Origin: Alphaproteobacteria bacterium
GTDB taxonomy: Bacteria > Pseudomonadota > Alphaproteobacteria > UBA9219 > RGZA01
Assembly: GCA_021732145.1 (NCBI GenBank)
Contig: JAKFVN010000012.1
Span: forward strand, 1 to 44,064
DNA length: 44,064 nt
Direction of reading: 5' to 3'
Shown here: one piece after another, positions 1-7,206 of the stretch
How positions within the stretch are numbered: position 1 is the stretch's first letter
How the letters are laid out: each line of letters opens with the position of its first letter
Notes under the pieces: model-generated
Database searches by the model: none
What the model was told of the DNA's origin: nothing
The model's input: the letters and a program-made list of their open reading frames with translations, nothing else
Position numbers and translations under genes: made by a program

Positions 1-1084
1 AATTATCAGGGTTGGTGAGGTTGCCCAGCACATCCTGAACGGGATCAAGTGCATGATTCAAGGTATTATCAACCGTGGAAACAATTGTATCGATAGCAGG
101 CGTAACGCTATTCACAACGTCATTCACCACAGGGATAACGGTATCAACCACATGATCAACAGCCTGTACGACGTTATCTATGATACCCGTAACGGTTGAG
201 ACGACATTGCCAACCAGTGGTGGCACGCATGTTCCGCCATCATTGCAGTGATTTCCATCATTGCTGCCGCAATCATTGCCGCCACCATTACCTCCGCCAC
301 CATTACCTCCGCCACCATTACCTCCGCCACCATTACCTCCGCCACCATTATTACCACCGCCATTATTGCCGCCGCCATTATTGCCGCCGCCATTACTGCC
401 ACCACCATGATTTTCACAATGATTACCTCCACCAGGTGGATTGCCGGGTGGGTTGCCGGGCGGATTGCCAGGTGGATTTCCAGGTGGATTTCCAGGTGGA
501 TTGCCGGGCGGGTCATTCGGTGGATTATGGGTTGGCCCATCATGCGGCGGTGTTGTTGGCGGATGTTGGCCAGTGCCAGGGTTGCCGCCTGTTGGCGGGT
601 TGGTGAGCGCCGTTATAATTGGGGGCTGTTCATTTGAATTCAGCGTAACAAACGGAGCAGATAACGGTGATGCGGTTTTAATACCGTCATCAATGCCGCC
701 ATCAATGACTGCTGGCGCATAAATGACAGCATCAGTTTGCGTTAATGCATTATTGGTAGCAGTTGTTAAAGGTTCGGCAATGCTATGCAAAGAAGCCGAA
801 CGCAGCGGGATGGTATCATCATATGCGGCAAAATCACTGAACACTGGGATGCCGCCATTGCTTGCGGCTGCTTCCAGTTTATTGCCGGCAAAGCCAGAGA
901 TGATCGGGCTGGATGCGCTGTGGTCTGCATTGAACATTTCTTCGGCATCATAAACCTTGGCCGATAAGTCCACATAATCGACATGCTGAAGCGCATTCAA
1001 GGTATCAAATGCGATGCGCGCTTCTTCGCTTTCATGCGTTGAGCGAAGGGTATCTTTTGAAACTGGTTCGTTATCAAGTGCCAT
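1..1084 (-). CDS. Gly/Asn/Pro-repeat protein, N-terminal part (3' end outside window)
   Basis: The minus strand is open without a stop from an ATG at 1084 to the window edge, giving at least 361 residues. The protein begins MALDNEPVSKDTLRS and has no obvious signal peptide. Residues about 1-160 look like ordinary mixed sequence. They are followed by a Pro/Gly/Asn tract (repeats of NPPG) and then a Gly/Asn tract (repeats of GGGNN and GGNGG). A hydrophobic beta-prone stretch rich in Val, Asp, Asn and Thr (SVTPAIDTIVSTVDN) comes next. Long Asn/Gly repeats followed by Val/Asp/Thr repeats are typical of large secreted or surface proteins exported by type I systems, but no RTX calcium motif is in view, so the function is unknown. 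The coding frame is clear because codons are non-repetitive at the N-terminus and the frame continues across both repeat tracts. Confidence 0.75.
   Translation of the reverse strand, partial: MALDNEPVSKDTLRSTHESEEARIAFDTLNALQHVDYVDLSAKVYDAEEMFNADHSASSPIISGFAGNKLEAAASNGGIPVFSDFAAYDDTIPLRSASLHSIAEPLTTATNNALTQTDAVIYAPAVIDGGIDDGIKTASPLSAPFVTLNSNEQPPIITALTNPPTGGNPGTGQHPPTTPPHDGPTHNPPNDPPGNPPGNPPGNPPGNPPGNPPGNPPGGGNHCENHGGGSNGGGNNGGGNNGGGNNGGGGNGGGGNGGGGNGGGGNGGGNDCGSNDGNHCNDGGTCVPPLVGNVVSTVTGIIDNVVQAVDHVVDTVIPVVNDVVNSVTPAIDTIVSTVDNTLNHALDPVQDVLGNLTNPDN
281..410. repeat. 15-bp tandem repeats encoding Gly/Asn runs
   Basis: Four to five near-identical 15-bp units (accattacctccgcc on the plus strand) run from about 285 to 350. 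Three degenerate units follow (ccattattgccgccg). The period is a multiple of three, so gain or loss of units keeps the minus-strand reading frame. It encodes a GGGGN/GGGNN repeat. Confidence 0.85.
433..513. repeat. 12-bp tandem repeats encoding NPPG
   Basis: Seven units of 12 bp (ggtggattgccg and variants) encode consecutive Asn-Pro-Pro-Gly on the minus strand inside the partial protein. Third-position differences between units show the array is not a very recent amplification. Confidence 0.8.
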
Positions 1085-1332
1085 AATAAATGCCTTTGAA
1101 AATATGTGTTTTTCAAAAGCGATATTAGGAAGATTATCTTGCAGCCCCCTTAATCGAATGCATACTTAAGTGTGCATAATTGCTTTAAATTTCGAAGCAA
1201 TTTGAAACTGTCATGCGTGACGGTCAGCGTATTTCATCGCACATAATCGGCATGTAATCCATATGGGCTTTAAAAAGGCGTTGAAGTATATATATAAGTG
1301 TCTTCACGCCTTACGCATTCAGAAAGCCCTTC
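1085..1332. promoter_or_regulatory. Divergent intergenic region with several dyads
   Basis: This spacer lies between the minus-strand repeat protein and the plus-strand ABC exporter. It holds three inverted repeats: TTTGAAAA/TTTTCAAA at 1095-1117, a near-perfect 18-bp palindrome at 1159-1176 (TGCATACTTAAGTGTGCA), and AATTGCTT/AAGCAATT at 1178-1202. The 1159-1176 site looks like a dimeric repressor operator. No regulator can be named. A TATATA tract near 1289-1296 could be the -10 region for the exporter. Confidence 0.4.
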
Positions 1333-2283
1333 ATGCCTGATTTCATGCCCGACCCTGCCGTCAATGCGAATGCCATTACCATTTCTGCCCTTTACAAAAC
1401 CTATGATAACGGATTTAAAGCCCTTGCTGGCATTGATCTGGAAATCAAGCGCGGTGAAATCTTTGCGCTGCTTGGCCCGAATGGCGCAGGCAAGACAACA
1501 TTGATTAACGCGGTATGCGGCATTGTGCAGCCAAGCAGCGGGCATATCCGCGTATGCGGGTACGATAATGCCGTGCAATACCGCGCCGCGCGTTCGGCGA
1601 TTGGCCTTGTGCCGCAGGAACTGACAACCGATGCGTTTGAATCCGTCTGGAACACGGTAAGCTTCAGCCGCGGATTATTCGGCAAGCCAAAAAACCCAGC
1701 TACTATCGAAAAAATCCTAAAAGACTTATCGCTGTGGGATAAGAAGGATGAACAAATCCGCAAATTGTCCGGCGGCATGAAGCGCCGCGTGATGATTGCC
1801 AAGGCATTATCGCATGAACCGCAAGTCCTGTTTCTGGATGAGCCAACGGCGGGCGTGGATGTTGAGCTGCGCAAATCCATGTGGGCGCAGGTGCGCGCGC
1901 TGCGCGAAACAGGCGTGACGGTTATTTTGACGACGCACTACATCGAAGAAGCGGAAGAAATGGCAGACCGCATCGGCGTGATTAACAAAGGCCAATTAGT
2001 TTTGACAGAAGAAAAAAACGCGCTGATGCAGAAAATGGGCAAGCGGCAAATGGTGTTCACGCTGCGTGATGCCATTCAAGCCATCCCGCCTGCGTTGTCT
2101 GCTTATGGCCTTGCGCTCGCTGAAAACGGTGCGAAGTTGATTTATACCTATAACACGCATCAGGCATCGCATGATGTGTCGGATATGATGGATGTATTGA
2201 AGGCGAATAATATCCGGCCCAAGGAAATTGACAGCCGCAGCAGCAGCCTTGAGGAAATTTTTATCGAATTGGTAGGTGCATAA
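1333..2283 (+). CDS. yadG: ABC transporter ATP-binding protein, YadG/ABC-2 type
   Basis: This 316-aa ATPase energises a two-component ABC-2 exporter. Its Walker A is GPNGAGKTT (residues 48-56), its signature motif LSGGMKRR (145-152) and its Walker [13 protein letters not shown] (165-176), followed by the switch His in [16 protein letters not shown]. The length and the ~100-residue C-terminal extension ending [14 protein letters not shown] fit the YadG group (E. coli YadG is 308 aa). The stop codon shares one base with the permease start, so the two are translationally coupled. The substrate of YadG/YadH is not established. The start at 1333 is the first ATG ahead of the conserved N-terminus. 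Confidence 0.85.
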   Translation: MPDFMPDPAVNANAITISALYKTYDNGFKALAGIDLEIKRGEIFALLGPNGAGKTTLINAVCGIVQPSSGHIRVCGYDNAVQYRAARSAIGLVPQELTTDAFESVWNTVSFSRGLFGKPKNPATIEKILKDLSLWDKKDEQIRKLSGGMKRRVMIAKALSHEPQVLFLDEPTAGVDVELRKSMWAQVRALRETGVTVILTTHYIEEAEEMADRIGVINKGQLVLTEEKNALMQKMGKRQMVFTLRDAIQAIPPALSAYGLALAENGAKLIYTYNTHQASHDVSDMMDVLKANNIRPKEIDSRSSSLEEIFIELVGA

Positions 2284-3059
2284 TGAGTAATACGGCAATG
2301 AACTGGCGCGGCATTTGGGCAATTTATAATTTTGAAATGGGGCGCACCTGGCGCACGATTGGGCAAAGCATTGCATCGCCCGTGATTTCAACGGTATTGT
2401 ACTTCATCGTGTTTGGCGCGGCAATTGGCTCGCGCATTCAGGCAATTAATGACATTCCCTATGGTGCATTCATCGTTCCTGGCCTCGTGATGCTGACCAT
2501 TTTGGGGCAAAGCATTTCCAACGCGTCATTCGGCATTTATTTCCCGCGCTTCACGGGAACGATTTATGAAATCCTTTCCGCGCCATTATCCTATGTTGAA
2601 ATCATCATCGGTTATGTCGGCGCTGCTGCATCGAAATCAGTGCTCATTGGCGTGATTGTGCTGATTACGGCGGCGTTTTTTGTGCCCATGCGCATCATGC
2701 ACCCGTTCTGGATGCTGTTTTTCCTGGTGATGACCAGCATCACGTTCAGCTTAATGGGCTTTATTATTGGTATTTGGGCAGATGGATTTGAAAAACTGCA
2801 ACTCATACCGTTGCTTATCGTCACGCCGCTCACATTCCTTGGCGGAAGTTTCTATTCCATCAATATGTTACCGGAATTCTGGCGCGGCGTATCGATGTTA
2901 AACCCCGTTGTATATCTGGTAAGTGGTTTCCGCTGGAGTTTTTACGAGCATGGTGATGTCAGCCTTGCCACCAGCGTGATGATGATTACGGCGTTCACCA
3001 CTATTTCCATCGCCATCATCGCATGGATGTTCCGAACCGGTTACCGTTTACGTAAGTAA
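2283..3059 (+). CDS. yadH: ABC-2 type transporter permease, YadH-like
   Basis: This 258-aa inner-membrane permease is the partner of the ATPase immediately upstream. It has about six hydrophobic segments. The conserved ABC-2 membrane region is visible ([19 protein letters not shown] near residue 40, [17 protein letters not shown] near 65, and [22 protein letters not shown] at about 180-200). Length and order match YadH (256 aa). The one-base stop/start overlap with the upstream gene indicates a single transcript. Substrate unknown. Confidence 0.85.
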   Translation: MSNTAMNWRGIWAIYNFEMGRTWRTIGQSIASPVISTVLYFIVFGAAIGSRIQAINDIPYGAFIVPGLVMLTILGQSISNASFGIYFPRFTGTIYEILSAPLSYVEIIIGYVGAAASKSVLIGVIVLITAAFFVPMRIMHPFWMLFFLVMTSITFSLMGFIIGIWADGFEKLQLIPLLIVTPLTFLGGSFYSINMLPEFWRGVSMLNPVVYLVSGFRWSFYEHGDVSLATSVMMITAFTTISIAIIAWMFRTGYRLRK

Positions 3060-3231
3060 GCTTTTCGAGCATGGCCATTTCGCGGCCACTGAAACTTTGC
3101 ACTGTCGTATCCGCAATCAATATGTGACAGACGTTTTGCTCGATCACATTATTGCTTCCGAGCACGGCGCTGGCGCTAGCCCAATATAATAATACCTTTG
3201 CGAAAGCTATATCAAAGCTTGGTTCTTATTG

Positions 3232-4392
3232 TCAGGGCGATGATAAGAGTGCTTGCTCTTCTCTCCTGCCAAATAGAAAAGTGATATTGATGCGTCGGTT
3301 TATATAGCCCGGCTTGAAGTTGATGCGGTCTGTCTCATGGAAAAGGCTGGGATTGAAAATAATCGCGCGGTTGGAGCGGTGCGGAATGGTCGTTGGTTTT
3401 GCCCCGCTGGCAGCAAGGAATTCCCGCGCTGCATGTTCATTCTGATTATAGGTCTTGAAATCCCAGTCTAGGGGTGCGGGCTTATCCCAAATGACGAGAC
3501 CGCCGCCATCTGGATCATCTGTGGCTTCGTCCGGTGTAATCCAGAGGTTGATGTTGATAGCAGAAAAATCGGCATGCAAATCCACGCCCTTCATCTTGCT
3601 GCTATATTTAAAAGCCCAGAACTGTAGTAGGGGCAGATTACCTACAATCGGTGACAAAACGTCTCTCAGTTCCTCGATGATCTGTGCAAGCAGCGGGGAG
3701 CCAAATCCATGTTCAGGCAAAGCACCCAGATATCCGTTTTTATAAACTCGGTTCCAAACAGTTGAGCCCCAACAAAATTGTCTAAGGCGTTGAAGTGCCT
3801 CATCTGTCAAAAGATCATCGATTACTAGTAATTTTGGATCTGCATGTTGCCAAGTTTCGAAAAGGCGATGTGCAGATATGTTTGGATTAATCGCAGAACT
3901 TTCAACACGTGCAGCTGGCTGTATGACAAAGTCAGGACGGCCTGTGTGATGTTTGGCTCCGGCCTTACCGTGCAAATAGTCGAATTGTTCCTGGTCATGC
4001 ACAGCTTTATGGGATGTGACAGGTTCGTCTCGCAAAGATGCTCGCTCTGAAGCATGGGTGATATCTGCGTATTTACGGTAGGCGGCAAAGCTTTTTTCCA
4101 GTAAACCCATTTGGGATAAAGTCGCGGCTAGGTTTCTATGCAAAAATGCCAGTTCAGGTTTTAAGGATGCGGCTTTTCCAAATGCCTCTGCGGCTTTTGC
4201 ATAGTTATTTTGTAGTAAAAATATGCGGCCTGTTTCATTTAGCACAACGACATTGTCTGGATCATCATGCAGCACACTTCGATAAATCTTGATAGCTTCA
4301 TCGATATTCTTGGTTTCAAAATAAATTGCAGCCTGTTCTAGCAAATGGTTGGTATCTGCTTTTTTATTTTTAAAAATCCCCATGTTAAACAC
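3232..4392 (-). CDS. TPR protein with 2-oxoglutarate/Fe(II) dioxygenase-like domain
   Basis: The 386-aa product has two parts. Residues about 15-115 contain tandem tetratricopeptide-like helices (AIKIYRSVLHDDPDNVVVLN and AAEAFGKAASLKPELAFLHR). The C-terminal half contains a probable double-stranded beta-helix with an iron-binding HxD (H273, D275 in LHADF), a distal His (H352 in FNPSLFHETD) and a following Arg (366-367) that could bind 2-oxoglutarate. This is the pattern of prolyl-hydroxylase-like oxygenases. It probably hydroxylates a protein or peptide, but the substrate is unknown. The GTG start at 4392 is preceded by AGG at a suitable distance; an internal ATG three codons later is the alternative. 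It is a lone gene facing away from the tRNA-Gln region. Confidence 0.7.
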   Translation of the reverse strand: MFNMGIFKNKKADTNHLLEQAAIYFETKNIDEAIKIYRSVLHDDPDNVVVLNETGRIFLLQNNYAKAAEAFGKAASLKPELAFLHRNLAATLSQMGLLEKSFAAYRKYADITHASERASLRDEPVTSHKAVHDQEQFDYLHGKAGAKHHTGRPDFVIQPAARVESSAINPNISAHRLFETWQHADPKLLVIDDLLTDEALQRLRQFCWGSTVWNRVYKNGYLGALPEHGFGSPLLAQIIEELRDVLSPIVGNLPLLQFWAFKYSSKMKGVDLHADFSAININLWITPDEATDDPDGGGLVIWDKPAPLDWDFKTYNQNEHAAREFLAASGAKPTTIPHRSNRAIIFNPSLFHETDRINFKPGYINRRINITFLFGRREEQALLSSP

Positions 4393-4882
4393 GGTGTAAC
4401 CTATTTGCTGGGGACATAAGATCTCTCAATCGCCATTTCGATGTTTGACCCTCTAATTATAGTGCATCCGTGCAATTTTGTGGAGACATTAATAGCAAAG
4501 CTGCAAACGGCAATGCCTCAATGCATAAGACCCTAAAGAGGTGCTAGGGATGCCTTATGGAAAAGGCTTTTTAAATCCAGTCAGCCTACTTAGTGCTAAA
4601 CATCAGCATAATGCTCTTATCGTTGAATATAATGAGCTTTCTCTACTGCCACCATTTTTAAGTTTTATGCGCGATGCATTCTCTGGGCTAGACTTTATAT
4701 TGTGACTTGTTCAAAACGACAGCCTCTAAAAATGTCCTCAGAGAATTTCGTGAGATGTATCAAAAAATGATACTAATGACAAATTCTCTGCACATAAGTT
4801 TTTAAAAACTATCGCGCAATTCGCCGCAAAAGTTTAATAATGTGAGATATGAATTTGAAAATTGTCAGAGAGAAAGACTAAA
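4393..4882. other. Gene-poor spacer between the dioxygenase-like gene and tRNA-Gln
   Basis: AT-rich spacer of about 490 bp. It contains one weak small ORF (4550-4705) and no clear terminator or repeat. It must also carry the promoter of the minus-strand dioxygenase-like gene, but no convincing -35/-10 pair stands out. Confidence 0.5.
4550..4705 (+). CDS. Possible 51-aa small ORF or gene remnant
   Basis: The ATG at 4550 is preceded by GAGGTG about eight bases upstream, a plausible ribosome-binding site. The reading frame encodes MPYGKGFLNPVSLLSAKH and ends DAFSGLDFIL. Composition is protein-like, with a hydrophobic LSLLPPFLSF segment, but there is no homologue I recognise. It could be a small protein, the remnant of a decayed gene or chance. 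Confidence 0.22.
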   Translation: MPYGKGFLNPVSLLSAKHQHNALIVEYNELSLLPPFLSFMRDAFSGLDFIL

Positions 4883-4957
4883 TGGTTGGGGTGCTAGGGA
4901 TCGAACCTAGGAATGACGGAATCAAAATCCGTTGCCTTACCGCTTGGCTACACCCCA
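4883..4957 (-). tRNA. tRNA-Gln (anticodon TTG)
   Basis: The reverse complement folds as a full cloverleaf. The acceptor TGGGGTG pairs with CACCCCA, the anticodon stem CGGAT/ATTCCG carries a loop with TTG, and the T-arm is CCTAGGTTCGATCCTAG. The 3' CCA is encoded (4883-4885). The anticodon reads CAA/CAG codons for glutamine. It stands alone. Confidence 0.95.
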
Positions 4958-4981
4958 TTACCAGATTTACGCCATTCGCTC

Positions 4982-5010
4982 TGTGACTATTTCCGCTGGA
5001 AATAGTCACA
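4982..5010. repeat. Perfect 13-bp inverted repeat upstream of tRNA-Gln
   Basis: TGTGACTATTTCC pairs perfectly with GGAAATAGTCACA across a three-base loop. It starts 25 bp upstream of the mature tRNA 5' end and has no T-run on either side, so it is not a standard intrinsic terminator. It could be a processing hairpin, an operator or a mobile-element scar. Confidence 0.8.
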
Positions 5011-5207
5011 ACCGCTTGGGCGTTAGCAGATTTCTTGAAGGAAAAAAGCTTAACCGCATGGGTTAAAGAGCCATCTTTGAACCATGCCTAGGCTTTGAAC
5101 GCAAGATGTTCATTAAGCCTTAAGACTATTTTTCTGGTTTGTTAAAGAAATGAGCCACAGGTAAGCGCTTATCCGCAGTTTCTTTTGAAGTTTTTTGTAA
5201 AGGAAAA

Positions 5208-5330
5208 ATGAATGCCGTGGCGGTTGCCCCCGAAAAAACCCTGATTCTGCCTACGGTACAGGGCCTTTTAAGGGCATTATTCATAATTTTATTTTCACCT
5301 TTTGCTAAGGTTTTCTTGGATTTTTTTTAA
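5208..5330 (+). CDS. Possible 40-aa hydrophobic small protein
   Basis: The ATG at 5208 has AAAGGA five bases upstream, a good ribosome-binding site. The product begins MNAVAVAPEKTLILPTVQGL and ends with a hydrophobic helix (LLRALFIILFSPFAKVFLDFF). It could be a small membrane protein. No family is recognised, and an ORF this short could be chance. Confidence 0.3.
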   Translation: MNAVAVAPEKTLILPTVQGLLRALFIILFSPFAKVFLDFF

Positions 5331-5510
5331 GGACTCCCCCGCATGATGCCCCCATCAAACGTACAAGCCCAACGCAATAAACCAGTGAAGGCCGCACAGA
5401 GATAAACCTTGGAAGTTACCAACAAGGTAAATAGCTCAAATGCGGTATAATAATAACCAATCATTCACGGGAAAACGTTAGGCTAATTAACTAGGGGAGC
5501 TAAAGTTTCA

Positions 5511-5978
5511 ATGAAAAAGTCCGTGATCAAGAACCCGATTGACCGCACCTTTGATGAAGGTGTTGCCCTCACGCTGGAAGCGCGCAACTACATCGCGTTC
5601 CATGAACAATCGGATCGTAAAAGTTTGAACCTGCCTGATTGCCTGCATATTGGCTATCACCACACCCGCGTTTCCGCGCGCCTCATTCAAATCATGACCT
5701 GGTTGCTGGCGATGAAAGCCGTGAACAGCGGTGAAATCACACGCGAGCAATTCCAGGCTCCAGCCTTCGCGCTTGGCGGCGGCCCGGAATGCACCGATGA
5801 AACCGGCCCAGACATGGAAGAGCTGCCGCAGGGGCTGCGCAGCCTGCTGGATCGTACGCACAAATTGTACATGCGCGTTGCACGGCTTGATGAGCAAGTG
5901 CGTGGCCAGCCCGCGCATGGCATCGACCCGGCGCATCTTTCAAAGATGGGCGTGACCGCCTTGCAGGTTGCAAACTAA
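5511..5978 (+). CDS. rcdA: DUF1465 / RcdA-like protein
   Basis: The 155-aa product matches the compact helical alphaproteobacterial DUF1465 family, with the characteristic RLIQIMTWLLAMKAVNSGEIT and a helix ending LYMRVARLDEQV. The family includes Caulobacter RcdA, an adaptor in the ClpXP degradation hierarchy that removes the cell-cycle regulator CtrA. Caulobacter RcdA is somewhat longer, with a disordered tail that is short here. GGGGAGC lies about ten bases before the ATG. It is a single gene with its own terminator downstream. The gene symbol follows family membership; function in this organism is inferred. Confidence 0.65.
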   Translation: MKKSVIKNPIDRTFDEGVALTLEARNYIAFHEQSDRKSLNLPDCLHIGYHHTRVSARLIQIMTWLLAMKAVNSGEITREQFQAPAFALGGGPECTDETGPDMEELPQGLRSLLDRTHKLYMRVARLDEQVRGQPAHGIDPAHLSKMGVTALQVAN

Positions 5979-6005
5979 CGCTTTCAGGTTTTCATAAGTT
6001 ACAGG

Positions 6006-6037
6006 AAAAGCCTGGCCCGCTTTGGGCCAGGCTTTTT
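6006..6037. terminator. Bidirectional intrinsic terminator
   Basis: AAAAGCCTGGCCC and GGGCCAGGCTTTT form a 13-bp stem with a five-base loop, with A's on one side and T's on the other. It serves the convergent rcdA-like and substrate-binding-protein genes. Confidence 0.9.
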
Positions 6038-6042
6038 GCTAT

Positions 6043-6071
6043 TTATTCCAAGGTTGCTTATTCCAAGGTTG
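6043..6071. repeat. 15-bp tandem duplication over a stop codon
   Basis: TTATTCCAAGGTTG occurs twice with a 15-bp period. The duplicate repeats, in frame, the last codons and the stop of the minus-strand substrate-binding-protein gene, so the protein end is unchanged. Confidence 0.85.
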
Positions 6072-7029
6072 TTTTAATCAGTGTGCCGCGGATATCGACC
6101 GCATCATCTATGGCTTTCTGCTCGCGAAGGAAATCGGCAAAAGGCTGCATGATATTGACCGCTGATTCATCAAGCTTTGCGCCCCAGTTGTGCCGCCAGA
6201 ATGCCTTGCGGATAACTTCTATCGGCATGCTCATTTCATTGGCGGTGATGGTGATGGCGGTAATTTCGTTAAACGGTATCCATGCCTTTGCTTCATCGAC
6301 CACATTGATTAAATCGACAAAGGCTTTGGCTTTCTGCGCCTTGAACGCATCGCGCACCACCAGAATGCTGTAGGCTTTTGCCTCGCTTTTTGGCAATGCG
6401 CGCATGTAGCGGTTTAATTCGCCCAGCTCCGCATAGGGTGAATTGACCGCCCAGCCATCGACGCTGCCTTCTTTCATTGCGGCGATGCCTTCGCGCACGG
6501 GCATTTCAGTAATGGCATAGTCGTTCGGCGTAACGCCGACCACGCCCAGCATCTTGCGCAGATTATAATGGTTGCTGCTGTTCGTTTGCACAATCACCTT
6601 GCGGTTGCGCATTTCCTCAACCGTTTTAATGGTGCTGTCGGTGGGTATCATCAATTGTTCCTGATAGGTTGATGTTACCTGCGCGATGAATACGGGAAGT
6701 TTTTGCGCCTTTGCCAAAATCACCGGCACGATGTCGCTCTCAAACACCACATCAATCTGGTCATTCAAGAAGGCCATGTTGACTTCTTCGGGCGTTGAAA
6801 ACGTTGAATACTCTACCTTGTATCCGTACTCGGCAAAGGCCTCTTCGAATTTCTTGTTGTGCTTGGCAACATAAAACGGCGCATAGCTGACCGATTGGCC
6901 GACGCGCCCGATACGCACGGTGCGTAAATCCACCACCACGACTTCCGGTTTTGGCCAGAACACAGCCGTGCTAAGCCCGATAACGAGAGAAAGGCCACCT
7001 ATAACGACTGCTTTTTCAAGATTGTTCAT
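6058..7029 (-). CDS. ABC transporter substrate-binding protein, NMT1/TauA (SsuA) type
   Basis: The ~323-aa product has an N-terminal membrane segment or lipid-free signal (NLEKAVVIGGLSLVIGLSTAVFW). It then has the two-lobed periplasmic-binding fold typical of nitrate/taurine/sulfonate/thiamine-precursor binding proteins: VGQSVSYAPFYVAKHNKKFEE, NDQIDVVFESDIVPV and EGSVDGWAVNSPYAELGE. No cognate permease or ATPase lies nearby. I choose the ATG at 7029 because it puts the hydrophobic segment at the N-terminus. The frame stays open to a TTG at 7080, which would add 17 unusual residues. It is transcribed divergently from the Cys-rich cluster and shares its upstream region. Confidence 0.75.
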   Translation of the reverse strand: MNNLEKAVVIGGLSLVIGLSTAVFWPKPEVVVVDLRTVRIGRVGQSVSYAPFYVAKHNKKFEEAFAEYGYKVEYSTFSTPEEVNMAFLNDQIDVVFESDIVPVILAKAQKLPVFIAQVTSTYQEQLMIPTDSTIKTVEEMRNRKVIVQTNSSNHYNLRKMLGVVGVTPNDYAITEMPVREGIAAMKEGSVDGWAVNSPYAELGELNRYMRALPKSEAKAYSILVVRDAFKAQKAKAFVDLINVVDEAKAWIPFNEITAITITANEMSMPIEVIRKAFWRHNWGAKLDESAVNIMQPFADFLREQKAIDDAVDIRGTLIKTTLE

Positions 7030-7118
7030 CGGGGTTGCGGGGGTAGAGGTGTAATTAATGAAAATAATACATAGAAACAACAGCTTAGCAAAATTATAAT
7101 TTAAGCATGGATTAGGTG

Positions 7119-7147
7119 TTGCTATTAAGAATCGTTCTTACTAGAAC
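7119..7147 (+). promoter_or_regulatory. Probable sigma-70-type promoter for the 7207-10394 cluster
   Basis: TTGCTA (7119-7124) and TAGAAC (7142-7147) are separated by 17 bp; each matches the consensus at four of six positions. The first Fur-like dyad lies exactly in the spacer. Confidence 0.4.
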
Positions 7148-7169
7148 ATGACCTTAAGAATGACTCTTA
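7126..7169. promoter_or_regulatory. Two Fur-like 7-1-7 operator dyads
   Basis: Two sites have the same architecture: TAAGAAT-C-GTTCTTA (7126-7140) and TAAGAAT-G-ACTCTTA (7155-7169). Their centres are 29 bp apart. The four half-sites read TAAGAAT, TAAGAAC, TAAGAAT and TAAGAGT. The 7-1-7 design and sequence resemble the Fur-family box (TGAGAAT-N-ATTCTCA). The first lies between the putative -35 and -10, and the second near or just after the likely transcription start, which fits repression of the downstream cluster. The metal sensed cannot be told from sequence. Confidence 0.55.
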
Positions 7170-7206
7170 ATCGCATGAACACCCCATTGCCAGATAGGAT
7201 TTTGTA

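Larger units (their letters stand above)
4958..5507. other. Spacer between tRNA-Gln and the rcdA-like gene
   Basis: It contains a strong perfect hairpin (4982-5010), a 17-bp palindrome TTAACCGCATGGGTTAA (5050-5066), and a possible 40-codon ORF (5208-5330). The promoter of tRNA-Gln (minus) and that of the rcdA-like gene (plus) must lie here; neither shows a clear consensus. Confidence 0.5.

Noticed and set aside
281-410. CRISPR-like array
   Set aside because: Units are 15 bp, contiguous and coding, with no unique spacers.
196-637. Long His-, Ile- or Ala-rich ORFs in other frames of the repeat region
   Set aside because: They are frame shadows of the tandem repeats. The minus-strand frame from 1084 has normal codon use outside the repeats and runs through both arrays.
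3072-3088. Terminator after the YadH-like gene (TGGCC/GGCCA)
   Set aside because: The stem is only five base pairs and no T-run follows.
5050-5066. CtrA-binding site TTAACCGCATGGGTTAA
   Set aside because: The TTAA half-sites are nine bases apart instead of the seven of the CtrA consensus.
7134-7147. LexA-type site GTTCTTACTAGAAC
   Set aside because: Alphaproteobacterial LexA sites are direct repeats GTTC-N7-GTTC. This is an inverted repeat with six-base spacing and overlaps the better-supported Fur-like dyad and -10.
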